From NCBI RefSeq assembly GCF_011758765.1, contig NZ_JAANOU010000001.1, positions 744,001-808,000 of the forward strand: a DNA stretch of 64,000 nt, written 5' to 3'. How positions within the stretch are numbered: the first letter of the stretch is position 1; each line of letters starts with the position of its first letter. Positions 37,972-47,916 of the stretch are shown piece by piece. Under the pieces are notes generated by a model, which was not told the origin of the DNA, did not search any database, and saw nothing but the letters and a program-made list of their open reading frames with translations. Made by a program: the position numbers and the translations under genes. Origin of the DNA: Amycolatopsis viridis (GTDB lineage Bacteria > Actinomycetota > Actinomycetes > Mycobacteriales > Pseudonocardiaceae).

Positions 37972-38882
37972 TTCACCAGCTCGCTCGGCGTCGCGAACAC
38001 GTCGACCATCGCGCCGTTGCGCAGCACGGTGATCGCCAGGCGGGTGCCGATCACCTCCGCGAACAGCTGCCGCTGGATGTCCTGCGCGTCCGTGATCCGC
38101 GAGCGGCCCACGGTCAGCACCAGGTCGCCCGGCCGCAGCCCGGCGCGCTCCGCGGGGCCGCCGCGCACCACCTCGACGATCCGCAGCCCGGCGCGCTGCC
38201 CGGTGTGCTCCGCGACGTCGTCCGGCAGCGGCGCCGGCACCCCCACCACGCCGAGGTACGCCCGCCGCACCCGGCCCTCCACCGTGAGCGTGTCGATGAT
38301 CCGCCGGGTGGTGTCGTTGATCGGCACCGCGAGGCCCAGCCCGAAGCCGGCGACCGCGGTGTTGACCCCCACCACCCGGCCGGCCGAATCCGCGAGGGCC
38401 CCGCCCGAGTTGCCCGGGTTCAGGGCCGCGTCCGTCTGGATCACGTTCTCGATCACCCGCCCGGCGCTGCGCGTGCGCACCGGCAGCGACCGGCCCAGCG
38501 CGCTGACCACCCCGGCCGTCACCGACCCGGCCAGCCCCAGCGGACTCCCGATCGCGACCACCAGCTGACCCACGACCAGCTTGTCCGCGTCGCCCAGCCG
38601 CGCGGCGGGCGGCGCCTCGGACGCGCGCAGCACGGCCAGGTCGGACAGCGGGTCCGCACCCACCACCGTGAACCGGGTCTCCGTACCGTCCGAGTAGGTC
38701 GCGATGCCGTGCGCGCCGCTCCCCACCACGTGCGCGTTCGTCACCAGGTGACCGTCATCGGCGAACACGACCGCCGATCCGCTGCCGCGGGCCAGCCGCA
38801 CGCTCGCGACGTGCGGGGTCACCTCGGCGGCCACCGAGCTCACCGAGCGTGAGTAGGCGTCGAGGGCATCGGCGTCGTCCAC
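37968..38882 (-). CDS. S1C (HtrA/DegP-like) serine protease with PDZ domain
   Basis: About 304 residues. Trypsin-like domain with the triad in VTNAHVV, DPLSDLAVL and NPGNSGGAL, then one PDZ domain (GLRIVEVVRGGPAERAGLRPGDLVLTVG). No signal peptide or membrane anchor is seen, so it would be cytosolic unless the start is further up; GTG at 38882 fits the VDDADALDAYS start, with GTGs up to 38897 as alternatives. Protein quality control is the usual role. Confidence 0.83.
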   Translation of the reverse strand: MDDADALDAYSRSVSSVAAEVTPHVASVRLARGSGSAVVFADDGHLVTNAHVVGSGAHGIATYSDGTETRFTVVGADPLSDLAVLRASEAPPAARLGDADKLVVGQLVVAIGSPLGLAGSVTAGVVSALGRSLPVRTRSAGRVIENVIQTDAALNPGNSGGALADSAGRVVGVNTAVAGFGLGLAVPINDTTRRIIDTLTVEGRVRRAYLGVVGVPAPLPDDVAEHTGQRAGLRIVEVVRGGPAERAGLRPGDLVLTVGRSRITDAQDIQRQLFAEVIGTRLAITVLRNGAMVDVFATPSELVN

Positions 38883-38976
38883 CGCCACCACCACCCGGGC
38901 AATTACACCGTTACATCCGTAACCAGTGTGCGCTTGCCGACGCCGGGTGGCCGCCCCGTTCACCGAGGGCGAAAGC

Positions 38977-39531
38977 TCAGTCCGCGCCGGGCAGCCAGGA
39001 CAGGCCCGGCACGCCCCACTTGTTGCGCTTGAGCATCCGCTTCGCGTCGCGCGCGTGGCGGCCGACGAGGCGGTCCAGGTAGATGAAGCCGTCCAGGTGG
39101 TCGGTCTCGTGCTGCAGGCACCGCGCGAAGTACCCGGTGCCCTCGACCTCGATCGGGTTGCCGTCCAGGTCGGAACCGGTGACCTTCGCCCACTTCGCCC
39201 GCCCCGTCGGGTACGACTCGCCGGGCGCCGACAGGCAGCCCTCCCAGTCGTCGTCCGGGTCGGGCATGGTCTCCGGGATTTCGGAGGTCTCCAGCTTCGG
39301 GTTGACCACCAGGCCCTTGTGCCGCACGCCCTCGTCGTCCGGGCAGTCGTAGACGAACACGCGCAGGTCGACGCCGATCTGGTTGGCCGCGAGCCCCACG
39401 CCTTCGGCGGCGTACATCGTCTCGAACATGTCGTCGGTGAGGGTGCGCAGCTCGTCGTCGAACTTCTCCACCTCACGGGTGGGCTGGTGCAGCACCGGGT
39501 CGCCGGCGATCCGGATCGGGTGGATGGTCAC
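38977..39531 (-). CDS. def: Peptide deformylase
   Basis: 184 residues. Removes the formyl group from nascent proteins. All three motifs are present: [18 protein letters not shown] (with the metal cysteine) and QHETDHLDG (HExxH). GTG 39531 gives the usual N-terminus [17 protein letters not shown]. The C-terminal [15 protein letters not shown] is as in actinobacterial PDFs. Same place as def in the mycobacterial block. Confidence 0.94.
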   Translation of the reverse strand: MTIHPIRIAGDPVLHQPTREVEKFDDELRTLTDDMFETMYAAEGVGLAANQIGVDLRVFVYDCPDDEGVRHKGLVVNPKLETSEIPETMPDPDDDWEGCLSAPGESYPTGRAKWAKVTGSDLDGNPIEVEGTGYFARCLQHETDHLDGFIYLDRLVGRHARDAKRMLKRNKWGVPGLSWLPGAD

Positions 39532-39659
39532 AATCCGCGATCGTACCCAGCGCACGACCCGTGACGCGCCGGGCCGTGATCCCACAACCGGACCCTCGAC
39601 CCGTGGTTGAATGGCGCCCGCGGGATGACAACCGTGTGATTTGCGAGTTGAGGAGTCAG

Positions 39660-39977
39660 ATGGACGCCGCGGAGTCGATGGCCGAGGGCGACCGGCCGTC
39701 GCCCGAGCCCACCGGCGACGAGGGCGGGCTCACGCCCCGCGAGCTGAAGATGCTGGCGTTCGAACGCCAGTGGTGGCGCTACGCGGGCGCCAAGGAGCAG
39801 GCCGTCCGCGAGGAGTTCGGCCTCTCGCCCACCCGGTACTACCAGCTGCTCAACCAGCTCCTCGACAAAGAGGAAGCGATGCGCGCCGACCCGATGCTCG
39901 TCAAGCGGTTGCGCCGGATGCGCAGCACGCGGCAGCGCAAGCGGGTCGCCCGGCGACTGGGGATCGAAGCGCTATGA
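39660..39977 (+). CDS. DUF3263 protein (Rv0430-like)
   Basis: 105 residues, mostly helical and charged. [51 protein letters not shown] is an HTH-like DUF3263 pattern with a basic tail. GAGGAGTCAG precedes the ATG. Its stop overlaps the next start (ATGA), the same arrangement as Rv0430-Rv0431. Possibly a small DNA-binding protein; the function is unknown. Confidence 0.88.
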   Translation: MDAAESMAEGDRPSPEPTGDEGGLTPRELKMLAFERQWWRYAGAKEQAVREEFGLSPTRYYQLLNQLLDKEEAMRADPMLVKRLRRMRSTRQRKRVARRLGIEAL

Positions 39978-40639
39978 ACTTTCCGCAGGGTCTGTCCCGC
40001 CCGCTGCGCCTGGCCGGTGTGGTGCTGATCGGGGTCGCTCTGGTGGCGGTCGTGATCGGCGGCATCACCGCGCTGAACGGCGGCGGGGACAGTGACCAGA
40101 CCGCGGCGCCGAGCTCCACCGCCGGCCGCGGCACGCCGTCGCCGGAGCCGACCACCGTGCCGAGCTCCACCGAACCGCCGCCGTCCAGCCCGGCGCCGTC
40201 GCCGTCGCCGGAGGTGTCCCCGCCGGGCCAGCCGACGGACACGCCCGCCCCGGGCGGCCCCGGTGGCGCGCCGGGCCAGCCGGGCGGCACGCCCGGCCAG
40301 AACCAGGGTGGGACGGCCGCCGACCAGACCGCCGCCAAGTGGGTGCCGGTGCGCGTCTACAACAACAGCACCATCCACGGGCTCGCCGCCCGCGCGGCCG
40401 AGGACCTGACGGCCAACGGCTGGAACGTCGTCGAGTCCGGCAACTACCCGTACGGCATCATCCCGACGACCACGGCGTACTACACGCCGGGCACCGACGA
40501 GGAGACCGCCGCGCGCTCGTTGGCCGTCGCGTTCGGCATGAAGGTCGAACCGCGCTTCGAGGGCATCCGGGACGCGAGCCCGGGCGTCATCGTCATCGTG
40601 ACCAACGACTACAAGGGCTCCCAGGTCAAGGGCTCCTGA
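39974..40639 (+). CDS. LytR_C-domain cell envelope protein (Rv0431/VirR-like)
   Basis: 221 residues. One membrane helix (about 11-35), a Pro/Ser/Thr/Gly-rich linker (about 40-118) and a C-terminal LytR_C domain (VPVRVYNNSTIHGLAARAAEDLTANGWNVVESGNY to VIVIVTNDY). The domain is thus outside the membrane. The M. tuberculosis counterpart at the same locus, VirR, affects vesicle release and wall integrity. Here a role in the cell wall is inferred from family and position. Confidence 0.87.
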   Translation: MNFPQGLSRPLRLAGVVLIGVALVAVVIGGITALNGGGDSDQTAAPSSTAGRGTPSPEPTTVPSSTEPPPSSPAPSPSPEVSPPGQPTDTPAPGGPGGAPGQPGGTPGQNQGGTAADQTAAKWVPVRVYNNSTIHGLAARAAEDLTANGWNVVESGNYPYGIIPTTTAYYTPGTDEETAARSLAVAFGMKVEPRFEGIRDASPGVIVIVTNDYKGSQVKGS

Positions 40640-40646
40640 CCGATCC

Positions 40647-42848
40647 TCAGGCCCGGTTCGCCGCGTAGGCCTCCAGCGCGGCGAGCTGCGCCGGGTCGAG
40701 CGACGGGCGGACGGTCTCGCGCGCCTTCTCCAGGTGTGCCGCGGTGACCTCCGCGGCGTCCAGCGACTCGCGCATCGCCGTCAGCGCGGCCTCCCGGATC
40801 AGCGCCGCGCAGTCCGCCGCCGAGTAGCCGGCCAGGGTGCCCGCGACGGCGGCCAGGTCCACATCGGACGCCAGTGGCGTGTGCCGGGCCGTGGCACGCA
40901 GGATCTCGGTCCGCGCCGGCGCGTCCGGCGGTGGCACGTACACCAGCCGCTCCAGCCGTCCCGGGCGCAGCAGGGCCGGGTCGACGAGCTCGGGCCGGTT
41001 GGTCGCGCCGAGCACGACCACGTCCCGCATCGGCTCGACCCCGTCCAGCTCGGTCAGCAGTGCGGCCACCACCCGGTCGGACACGCCCGAGTCGCCGGAC
41101 TGCCCGCGGCGCGGCGCGAGCGCGTCGATCTCGTCCAGGAACACCAGCGAGGGCGCTGCGTCGGCAGCCTTGCGGAACAGCTCGCGCACCGCGCGTTCGG
41201 ACTCACCGACCCACTTGTCCAGCAGCTCGGCGCCCTTGACCGCGAACACGTTCAAGGCGCCGGTGCCGGCCAGCGCGCGGACCAGGAACGTCTTGCCGCC
41301 ACCCGGCGGCCCGTACAGCAGCACGCCGCGCGGCGGCGCGATCCCGAGCCGCGCGAACGAGTCCGGGTACCGCAGCGGCCACAGCACCGCCTCGGTCAGC
41401 GACTGCTTGACCTCGGTCATGTCGCCGACGTCGTCCAGCGTCAGTCCGCCGGTGGCCAGGTTGTCCGATGTGGACATCGAGATCGGGCGGACGGACTGCA
41501 GCGCGTCCAGCAGATCCTGCTGGGCGATCCGCGGTTCGGTCTCGTCCCGCTGCCGCAGGGCGGCGCGGACCGCGGCGTCCCGGCGCAGCGCGAGCAGGTC
41601 CGCGGCCACGAAACCGGGCGTGCGTTCGGCGATCCCGCCAAGGTCCACAGTGGAGTCCAGCGGCACGTCCCGTAGCAGCACGCGCAGCAGTTCGATGCGC
41701 ACCCGGACGTCCGGCTGCGGGATCGCCAGCTCGCGGTCGAGCAGGTCGGCGGCGCGCAGGCGCGGATCGCACGCCTCGGGGCGGGCCGTGGTCGCGACGA
41801 CCGCGAGCTCCGTCCGGGCCAGTGCGCCGCGCAGCTCGTCCAGCACCACGGTGGCGACCGGCGGGGGCTGGGCCGCCGGGAGGAGCGTGTCGATGTCGGT
41901 GATCAACAGGACCGCCGGTCCGCCCGACGCGGCTTGGTCGATCGCCTCGCGCAGCCGGGTGGCGATCGCGTTCGGTTCCAGCACGGCGACCGACGGTGCG
42001 GCCAGCACGACCACCCGCAGGTTCTCCGCCGCGGCGACCGACCGCACCAGTGTCGTCTTGCCGACCCCTTCGGCGCCGGACAGCAGCACGCCGAGCCGCG
42101 CCGAGGTGCCCAGCCGGGACAGCAGCTCGGGCCGGCGGAAGGTGAGGTCGACCCACTCGGCGAGTGTGCGTGCCTGGTCCTGCGCGCCGCACAGGTCGCT
42201 CACCGGCGGGGCCGGCTCGTCCGGCTCCGGCACCACCGCGGCCGCCACCGGAGGGGCGGGCGCGGCCGGTGCGGCGGTGCGCGCGCCGTCCCGCCAGTCG
42301 ACCACAGTGGACGGTCCGATCACGACCGGGCCGGCCGGTTCGGTCGCGGTGACGGTGAGCAGCTCGGTGGTCCAGCCCGCGCCGATCGCCCGGGACAGCT
42401 GACCGCGCACCGAGGTGACGTCCGACCCCGGCGCCGGCGCCAGGTCCTGCGGCAGCAGCGACACCGCGTCGCCGACCGTCAGCACCTTCCCGGTGAGCGC
42501 GAGCCGCAGCGTGTTCGGCGACAGCGATGCGCTGGCCAGGCGCGATCCGGCGACGGTGACCGAGCGGGCCTGCGTGACGTCCGCCGGGGCGACGACGACT
42601 TCCGAGCCCTCGGTCACGCCGAGGTTGGACAGCGTCACGTCGTCGGCGTACACCACGCCGGGCGTCCCGCTCGCGTCTGCGGGTGCGGCGAGCGCGGCGC
42701 TCACCCGGGCGCCGGTCAGGTGCACCGCGTCCCAGGCGCGCAGCCCCAGCGCGTCGAGCACCTCGGGGTGCAGGCGCACGATGCCCCGCCGCGTGTCCAG
42801 GGCGGACGGCGTGTGCCGGATGGTCAGCGTGATCTGGGGCGCGCGCAC
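40647..42848 (-). CDS. Two-ring AAA ATPase of the CDC48 type (Rv0435c-like)
   Basis: 733 residues. An N-terminal beta-barrel domain (about 1-180), D1 ring (Walker [13 protein letters not shown], Walker [11 protein letters not shown], with the Glu replaced by Asp) and D2 ring (Walker [13 protein letters not shown], Walker [32 protein letters not shown]). D1 thus differs from the canonical DE pair and may bind without fast hydrolysis. An unfoldase or segregase role is inferred. GTG start; 7 bp from the convergent LytR_C gene. Confidence 0.88.
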   Translation of the reverse strand: MRAPQITLTIRHTPSALDTRRGIVRLHPEVLDALGLRAWDAVHLTGARVSAALAAPADASGTPGVVYADDVTLSNLGVTEGSEVVVAPADVTQARSVTVAGSRLASASLSPNTLRLALTGKVLTVGDAVSLLPQDLAPAPGSDVTSVRGQLSRAIGAGWTTELLTVTATEPAGPVVIGPSTVVDWRDGARTAAPAAPAPPVAAAVVPEPDEPAPPVSDLCGAQDQARTLAEWVDLTFRRPELLSRLGTSARLGVLLSGAEGVGKTTLVRSVAAAENLRVVVLAAPSVAVLEPNAIATRLREAIDQAASGGPAVLLITDIDTLLPAAQPPPVATVVLDELRGALARTELAVVATTARPEACDPRLRAADLLDRELAIPQPDVRVRIELLRVLLRDVPLDSTVDLGGIAERTPGFVAADLLALRRDAAVRAALRQRDETEPRIAQQDLLDALQSVRPISMSTSDNLATGGLTLDDVGDMTEVKQSLTEAVLWPLRYPDSFARLGIAPPRGVLLYGPPGGGKTFLVRALAGTGALNVFAVKGAELLDKWVGESERAVRELFRKAADAAPSLVFLDEIDALAPRRGQSGDSGVSDRVVAALLTELDGVEPMRDVVVLGATNRPELVDPALLRPGRLERLVYVPPPDAPARTEILRATARHTPLASDVDLAAVAGTLAGYSAADCAALIREAALTAMRESLDAAEVTAAHLEKARETVRPSLDPAQLAALEAYAANRA

Positions 42849-42852
42849 GCCC

Positions 42853-43455
42853 TCACTCTAGGGCGAGCGCGGCCGGGATGGCGGCGAAGGTGCGGTCGAC
42901 GAGGACCGGGAGCTGCGCCCGGTCGCCGGACGGGCTCCACTCCGCGAGCGCCACGTTCCACGCCGCGACCACGATCTCGACGAGCAGCCGCAGCTCCAGC
43001 GTGGGCGGGCCGGGCAGCAGGCGGATCATCTCCTGCTCGACCTCGGCGCAGTACCGCAGCGAATGGGCGTGCAGCGCCGGGTGCCCGTCGATCAGCCGGA
43101 CGGTCGGCAGGAACTGCCGGTACCAGTGGTCGTCCATCCGGTCGATCGCGGTCAGCAGCGCGTCCTTGATGCCGCCGAGCAGCGGTCCCGACGGCGGGCG
43201 TTCGGCCAGCAGCTGGAGGACGGTGTCCCACAACTGCTTGACAGCGGCCAGCGCCACATCCTCTTTGGACGTGAAGTTGCGGAAGAAGGTCCGCTTGGAG
43301 ACCTCCACCGCCTCGACCAGTTCGTCCAGCGTCGTGGAGTCGAAACCGCGCTCGGTGAACATCGCGACCGCGGTCTCCGCGAGCGCCTGGCGCGTGCGCA
43401 GTTTCTTCCGCTCGCGCAGGGGGAGCGGCTGCCCGGTCGTCGGCATGACTGTCAT
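42853..43455 (-). CDS. TetR-family regulator
   Basis: 200 residues. HTH region [58 protein letters not shown]. The ATG at 43455 ([10 protein letters not shown]) has GGTGGTG upstream; ATG 43446 is possible. Divergent from the oxidoreductase gene with a palindrome between, suggesting it represses that gene and itself. Ends 5 bp from the AAA ATPase start on the same strand. Confidence 0.87.
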   Translation of the reverse strand: MTVMPTTGQPLPLRERKKLRTRQALAETAVAMFTERGFDSTTLDELVEAVEVSKRTFFRNFTSKEDVALAAVKQLWDTVLQLLAERPPSGPLLGGIKDALLTAIDRMDDHWYRQFLPTVRLIDGHPALHAHSLRYCAEVEQEMIRLLPGPPTLELRLLVEIVVAAWNVALAEWSPSGDRAQLPVLVDRTFAAIPAALALE

Positions 43456-43490
43456 CACCACCAGTGTAGTTGATGCCGCTTGTACGCAAA

Positions 43491-43505
43491 TGCCACTCGG
43501 TGGCA
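43491..43505. promoter_or_regulatory. Palindrome between TetR and oxidoreductase genes
   Basis: TGCCAC-TCG-GTGGCA, perfect 6-bp arms. It lies 33 bp upstream of the oxidoreductase start and 36 bp from the TetR start, a fitting place for the TetR operator. Confidence 0.6.
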
Positions 43506-43537
43506 CAATGGTCGAAAGTCATTCAGGAGGAGAGAAC

Positions 43538-44473
43538 ATGCGTGCACTGGTCGTCGACCACTCGGTGGAGTCCCACCTGCGGCTGGCCGAGGTCCCCGAT
43601 CCCGTGCCGGAGCCGGACGAGGCGCTGGTGCGGGTCGAGGCGGTCTCGCTCAACTTCGGCGAGACCCACGGCGTGAGCTCGCCGGAGATGCCCGAGGGGG
43701 TCGTGCCCGGCTGGGACGCGACCGGCGTGGTCGTCCAGGCGGCGGCCGACGGATCCGGTCCCGCGGCCGGTACCCGCGTGGTCACCCTGGCGCACAGCGG
43801 CGCGTGGGCCGAGCTGCGGGCGGTGCCGACCGCGATGATCGGCACCGTGCCGTCCGGCGCGGACGGCGGCGCCATCAGCACGATCCCGGTGGCCGGCCTG
43901 ACCGCGGTGCGCGTGCTGCGCCGGTTCGGGCAGACCCTCGGCCGGCGCATCATGATCACCGGTGCGTCCGGCGGTGTCGGCCGGTACGCCGTCCAGCTCG
44001 CCGCCAGGGCGGGCGCCGAAGTGGTCGCCGTCAGCGGGGATCCGGCCCAGGCCGACGTGCTCCGGGCGCTCGGCGCCCACGAGGTGATCAAGCACCCGGC
44101 CGAGGCGAGCCGGCCGGTGCACGGCGTGCTGGACAACGTGGAGGGCGAGCAGATGGTTGCCGCGTTCCAGGCACTGCACGCCGGTGGTCAGCTCGTCGGT
44201 GTCGGGCGCGCCACCGGCGAAGACGTGGTCTTCCCGTTCGGCACGTTCCTCGCCACCGAGGGCCGCCACAACCGGTCGATCAGCACGTTCTACCTGCTCG
44301 CGGAGCCCAGGGAGGATTTCGCCGAGGACCTCACCTGGCTCGCCGGCGAGGTGGCCGACGGCCGCCTCGACCCGGGCATCACCTGGCGCGGTGACTGGTC
44401 ACGGCACGCCGAGGCGACCGCGGCCCTGCTCGGCCGCCGCCTGCGGGGCAAGGCCGTCCTGGAGATCAGCTGA
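43538..44473 (+). CDS. Quinone-oxidoreductase-like MDR dehydrogenase
   Basis: 311 residues. GroES-like N-terminus ([17 protein letters not shown] and GWDATGVVV) then a Rossmann domain with the NADPH motif [29 protein letters not shown]. Zinc-binding cysteines are missing, so it belongs to the zinc-free quinone reductase branch. AGGAGGAGAG lies before the ATG. Likely controlled by the neighbouring TetR and active against quinones or enals. Confidence 0.87.
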   Translation: MRALVVDHSVESHLRLAEVPDPVPEPDEALVRVEAVSLNFGETHGVSSPEMPEGVVPGWDATGVVVQAAADGSGPAAGTRVVTLAHSGAWAELRAVPTAMIGTVPSGADGGAISTIPVAGLTAVRVLRRFGQTLGRRIMITGASGGVGRYAVQLAARAGAEVVAVSGDPAQADVLRALGAHEVIKHPAEASRPVHGVLDNVEGEQMVAAFQALHAGGQLVGVGRATGEDVVFPFGTFLATEGRHNRSISTFYLLAEPREDFAEDLTWLAGEVADGRLDPGITWRGDWSRHAEATAALLGRRLRGKAVLEIS

Positions 44474-45083
44474 CGCGGGACCCCCACCGGTCGAGGTAGG
44501 TGATCTCCTCGACCGGTGGCCGCGCCGCGGGCCGGAACTCCTGCTGGGTCGTGTAGGCCACCGGCAGCAGCGCGACCTGCGTGTACCCCTCCGGGATGCC
44601 CAGCGTCCGGGCGACCTCCTCCTCGTGGCCGAACAGGTGGTAGCCGGTGATCGTGCTGCCCAGCCCGCGGGCGCGCAGCGCGAGCTGGAAGCTCCAGATC
44701 GCCGGGTAGATCGAGCCGTAGAACCCGGTCAGCTCGGCGTTGCCGCCCTCCGGCTGCCCGGCCACGCACACGAGGACGAGCGCCGGGACGCGGTGCAGGT
44801 TGTCCTTCAGGAACCGCGCCGAGGCGAGCGAGCGCGGCGCGACCAGGTGGCCGTACTCGCGCTGCGCGGCCTCGGCCACCTCCCGGACCGGCTCGGCGAC
44901 GCGGGCCTTGAGCTCGGGGTCGCGCACCACGAGCCAGCGGATCGCGTCCTGCCGGTTGCCGGCGATCGGGGCCTGCATCGCGATGCGCAGGCACTCGATG
45001 AGCACCCCGTCCTCGACCGGCCGGTCCAGGTCCAGCTTGCGCCGGACCGAGCGGGTGGTGGTCAGTGCCGTGTCCACGTCCAT
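44466..45083 (-). CDS. Nitroreductase-family protein
   Basis: 205 residues. FMN-binding pattern [43 protein letters not shown] at the N-terminus and [43 protein letters not shown] in the C-terminal half. Reduces nitro groups, quinones or flavins with NAD(P)H. It overlaps the oxidoreductase gene tail by 8 bp (convergent). Divergent from a TetR gene with two operators between. Confidence 0.87.
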   Translation of the reverse strand: MDVDTALTTTRSVRRKLDLDRPVEDGVLIECLRIAMQAPIAGNRQDAIRWLVVRDPELKARVAEPVREVAEAAQREYGHLVAPRSLASARFLKDNLHRVPALVLVCVAGQPEGGNAELTGFYGSIYPAIWSFQLALRARGLGSTITGYHLFGHEEEVARTLGIPEGYTQVALLPVAYTTQQEFRPAARPPVEEITYLDRWGSRVS

Positions 45084-45101
45084 CTGCCGTCCTCTCTGAG
45101 A

Positions 45102-45129
45102 CTTACGCTGTAAGTACTTACACTGTAAG
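45102..45129. promoter_or_regulatory. Tandem palindromic TetR operators
   Basis: CTTAC-GCT-GTAAG (45102-45114) and CTTAC-ACT-GTAAG (45117-45129) are two near-identical palindromes, and the junction GTAAGTACTTAC (45110-45121) is itself a perfect 12-bp palindrome. The block ends 2 bp before the TetR ATG, and 18 bp from the nitroreductase ATG. Such a double site can bind two dimers and shut both promoters. Confidence 0.8.
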
Positions 45130-45131
45130 CC

Positions 45132-45743
45132 ATGTCGTTGACACGCGAGAAGGTGCTCGACGCCGCGTTGCGGTTGGTCGGGGAGAACGGCCTGGGCGGC
45201 CTGTCGATGCGCAAGCTCGCCGCCGAGCTGGGCGTGGAGGCGATGTCGCTCTACAACCACGTCGCCGGCAAGCAGGATCTGCTGGACGGGGTCGCGGCCC
45301 GGGTGTTCGAGCAGGTGGCGTTACCCGATCCGGGGTTGCCCTGGGACGAGCGGCTGCGGGCGCTCGGACTGAACGCCTTCGAGACGCTGAACCGCCACCC
45401 GGCCGTCGTCCGCGCCCTCACCGCCGAGCAGGCCAACCCGCTGTCCGAGGGCGCGGTGCGGCTCATGGACGCGATCATCGGCGCGCTGCTGGACGCCGGG
45501 CTCGACGAAGACCACGCCGCACGCGCCTACCGTTCGCTGATCGGGATGGTGTTCGGCGCGGTGCTCGTCGGCGCGGGCGGGCTGGCGGCCGAGCGCGCGG
45601 AGCCGGTCATGGAATGGTTCCGCCGCACGGTCACGCCGCGGCAGCACCCGAGCCTGCACCGGGTCATGCCGGCCATGGCGAGCATCGACTGCGTGCAGGA
45701 CTTCACCTACCAGCTCGACCTGCTGATCAAGGGCCTGCGCTAG
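45132..45743 (+). CDS. TetR-family regulator (TetR_C class)
   Basis: 203 residues. N-terminus LTREKVLDAALRLVGENGLGGLSMRKLAAELGVEAMSLYNHVAGKQDLLDGVA is the HTH with the classical YNHV recognition part seen in tetracycline-type TetRs; the C-terminal domain is of the TetR_C type. No ribosome site is visible, and the ATG lies 2 bp after the operators, so leaderless translation is likely. Confidence 0.88.
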   Translation: MSLTREKVLDAALRLVGENGLGGLSMRKLAAELGVEAMSLYNHVAGKQDLLDGVAARVFEQVALPDPGLPWDERLRALGLNAFETLNRHPAVVRALTAEQANPLSEGAVRLMDAIIGALLDAGLDEDHAARAYRSLIGMVFGAVLVGAGGLAAERAEPVMEWFRRTVTPRQHPSLHRVMPAMASIDCVQDFTYQLDLLIKGLR

Positions 45744-45764
45744 CGGGTCGACGGCCCTTCCCGG

Positions 45765-46718
45765 TCAGCGGTTGCGCTGCCGCAGCCCGATGCGCCGCCA
45801 GCTCCGCCGCCGCGACCGGTCCTGGCTCTCCGCCGGGTACGTGCGCACCCCGCGCACCACGTGGTCCTGCGTGCGGCGCACGTTCAGCCGCTGGTTGCCG
45901 GCCACCCGCGGGAACCGCGGCCGCCGCAGCCGCAGGCGGCTGGTGCTGCGCCGGATCGCCCGGCGCTCGCGCAGCGGCACGCCCCACGCCTCCGGGTGGT
46001 TGGCCAGCCAGTGGTAGCGCCGGAGGGCGTAGGGGATGTGGGCCAGGTAGAGCAGCAACGCGGTGGCCAGCGCGATCAGCGGGTACTGGATGACCGCCGC
46101 CGCGGCGAGGCCCACCCCGACCAGCAGCGGCGCGGCCGCCTTCGCCGGGACCCGGACCGACTTCAACGACAGCGTGGGCAGCCTGCTGATCAGCAGCAGC
46201 GCGATCGCCACCGTCCACACGTAGACCACCGGAGCGCTGGACCACCAGCCGTCGCCGAACTCCAGCGTGAGGATCACCGGCATCAGCGCGCACAGGCCGC
46301 CCGCGGGCGCCGGCACGCCGACGAAGAACTCCTTCGCGTACGGCGGCTGTTCCACGTCCAGCAGCGTGTTGAACCGGGCCAGCCGCAGCACCATGCACAC
46401 CGCGAAGGTCAGCGCGACGATCCAGCCGGCACCGGAGCTGTCCCCGGCCCAGATGTAGAGCACCAGCGCCGGTGCGACACCGAAGGAGATGGCGTCGGAC
46501 AGCGAGTCCAGCTCGGCGCCCATCTTCGACGTCGCGTCGAGCAGGCGGGCGATCCGGCCGTCCAGGCTGTCCAGCACGGCGGCGACGCCGATCGCGCCGA
46601 TCGCCAGCACGAGCTGCCCCTTGAGCGCGAACTGCGCGGCGGACAGCCCCGCGCACAGCGCGAGCACCGTGATCGCGTTGGGCAGCAGCCGCACCGTCGG
46701 TGTCATCACCCGGACCAT
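45765..46718 (-). CDS. pssA: CDP-diacylglycerol-serine O-phosphatidyltransferase
   Basis: 317 residues. Makes phosphatidylserine. The CDP-alcohol phosphatidyltransferase motif D-G-x2-A-R-x8-G-x3-D-x3-D is intact in LDGRIARLLDATSKMGAELD-SLSD (about residues 52-74). Several membrane helices follow. The last about 75 residues are very Arg-rich and not part of the enzyme core, an extension seen in some actinobacterial homologues. Starts 2 bp after the psd stop. Confidence 0.92.
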   Translation of the reverse strand: MVRVMTPTVRLLPNAITVLALCAGLSAAQFALKGQLVLAIGAIGVAAVLDSLDGRIARLLDATSKMGAELDSLSDAISFGVAPALVLYIWAGDSSGAGWIVALTFAVCMVLRLARFNTLLDVEQPPYAKEFFVGVPAPAGGLCALMPVILTLEFGDGWWSSAPVVYVWTVAIALLLISRLPTLSLKSVRVPAKAAAPLLVGVGLAAAAVIQYPLIALATALLLYLAHIPYALRRYHWLANHPEAWGVPLRERRAIRRSTSRLRLRRPRFPRVAGNQRLNVRRTQDHVVRGVRTYPAESQDRSRRRSWRRIGLRQRNR

Positions 46719-46720
46719 GA

Positions 46721-47440
46721 TCAGGCTCCTCGCTCCGGCAGCGCCGCCAGCGGCGTCTCGCCGCCGATGGTCCGCTGGCCCTTGCGGACCAGCACCTCGC
46801 TGCCCGGCGGCAGGTAGATGTCGACGCGCGAGCCGAACCGGATCAGGCCGTAGGTGTCACCGGCCCGGACCTTGTCGCCGTCGGCGACCTGGCACAGGAT
46901 CCGGCGCGCGACCAGTCCGGCGATCTGCACGACCACCAGCTCGTGCCCGTCCCCGGTGCGCAGCAGCAGCGAGTTGCGCTCGTTGTCGTCGCTGGCCTTG
47001 TCCAGGTCCGCGGACAGGAACTTGCCGGGCCGGTAGGCGACCCGCTCGACCACGCCGGTGGCCGGCACCCGCTGCACGTGCACGTCGAAGACCGACAGGA
47101 ACACGCTCACCCGCATCCGCGGCTCGGCGGGCAGGCCCAGCTCCGGTGGCGGGGCGGCCTCCTCGATCAGGGAGACGATGCCGTCGGCTGCCGCCAGCAC
47201 CAGCCCGTCCCGCTCCGGCGGCACGCGCTTCGGTTCGCGGAAGAAGGCCGCAACGGCCAGCGTCGCCAGCGCGCCCGCCGGGCCCAGCGGCTTCCACAGC
47301 CGCCGCAACAGCAGCGTGGCGGCCACGCCACCGGCGACGAACGGCCGCCCCGCGGGGTGCATCGGCGGCAGCGTCTCGCGGGCGAGTTGCAGCGCGTGGG
47401 TGATCGGATTGCTCGCCTTGTCCGGCGAAGAGGTGCTCAT
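46721..47440 (-). CDS. psd: Phosphatidylserine decarboxylase
   Basis: 239 residues, the short bacterial type. Converts phosphatidylserine to phosphatidylethanolamine. The autocleavage Gly-Ser is in LIRFGSRVDIY, which creates the pyruvoyl group; FLSVFDVHVQRVPATG holds the active-site His. ATG 47440 gives MSTSSPDKASNP; the open frame extends further up without a ribosome site. First in a psd-pssA operon. Confidence 0.92.
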   Translation of the reverse strand: MSTSSPDKASNPITHALQLARETLPPMHPAGRPFVAGGVAATLLLRRLWKPLGPAGALATLAVAAFFREPKRVPPERDGLVLAAADGIVSLIEEAAPPPELGLPAEPRMRVSVFLSVFDVHVQRVPATGVVERVAYRPGKFLSADLDKASDDNERNSLLLRTGDGHELVVVQIAGLVARRILCQVADGDKVRAGDTYGLIRFGSRVDIYLPPGSEVLVRKGQRTIGGETPLAALPERGA

Positions 47441-47643
47441 CGAAGCGGTGTCCCGGGTGATTCGTGTCCAAGGTGTGACCGGTCCGTGACGCCGGGTCAG
47501 GCGTGCTGGGTCACCGATCCGGGTATCCACGCTACCGGCAGGTCCGCGCGGCCCGTTCCGCGTCCCGTCAAACGAGCTCCGCGCCGCTGACACTGGGTGA
47601 CAACGGGGTGTGCGGACCGTAGTAGCAGCAGAGAGGAAGTGTC
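47441..47643. other. Divergent intergenic region
   Basis: About 200 bp between psd and the small gene. GC-rich leader on both sides; CACTGGGTGACAACGGGGTG near 47590 and GAGAGGAAG in front of the small gene. No repeat, tRNA or firm promoter consensus seen. Confidence 0.4.
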
Positions 47644-47853
47644 ATGTCGGCCCCGCAGCGCATCCGCGAAGAGCGCCTTTCCGAGCTGTTGGCGGCGTGG
47701 CGCGACGACGTGAACAGTGTCCCGATACCCCGGCTGGTCCCGACCGAAACCGCGGTCGCCCTGATCCGGCCCGTGCGAGCGCTCGGTGTTCGGTGCCGGG
47801 CCGCTGAACCCCCCGACGGCCCAGCGGCCCGGCACGGCAGGCTGGTGCCGTAG
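47644..47853 (+). CDS. Small uncharacterised protein
   Basis: 69 residues. APQRIREERLSELLAAWRDDVNSVPIPRLVPTETAVALIRP forms a likely amphipathic helix followed by a Pro-rich end. GAGAGGAAG is placed well before the ATG and the third codon positions are GC-rich, so it is probably translated. No family recognised. It stands alone between psd and moeA. Confidence 0.55.
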   Translation: MSAPQRIREERLSELLAAWRDDVNSVPIPRLVPTETAVALIRPVRALGVRCRAAEPPDGPAARHGRLVP

Positions 47854-47916
47854 GCGCTGAATTTTAGCTTCGGCAAGCGAATTCGTAACCACTCGTAGGA
47901 CAACTGTTACAAGAAG

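Noticed and set aside
47497..47903. Minus-strand frames opposite the small gene at 47644
   Set aside because: Composition is that of shadow frames (Arg, Gly, Pro, His) and no ribosome site was seen.
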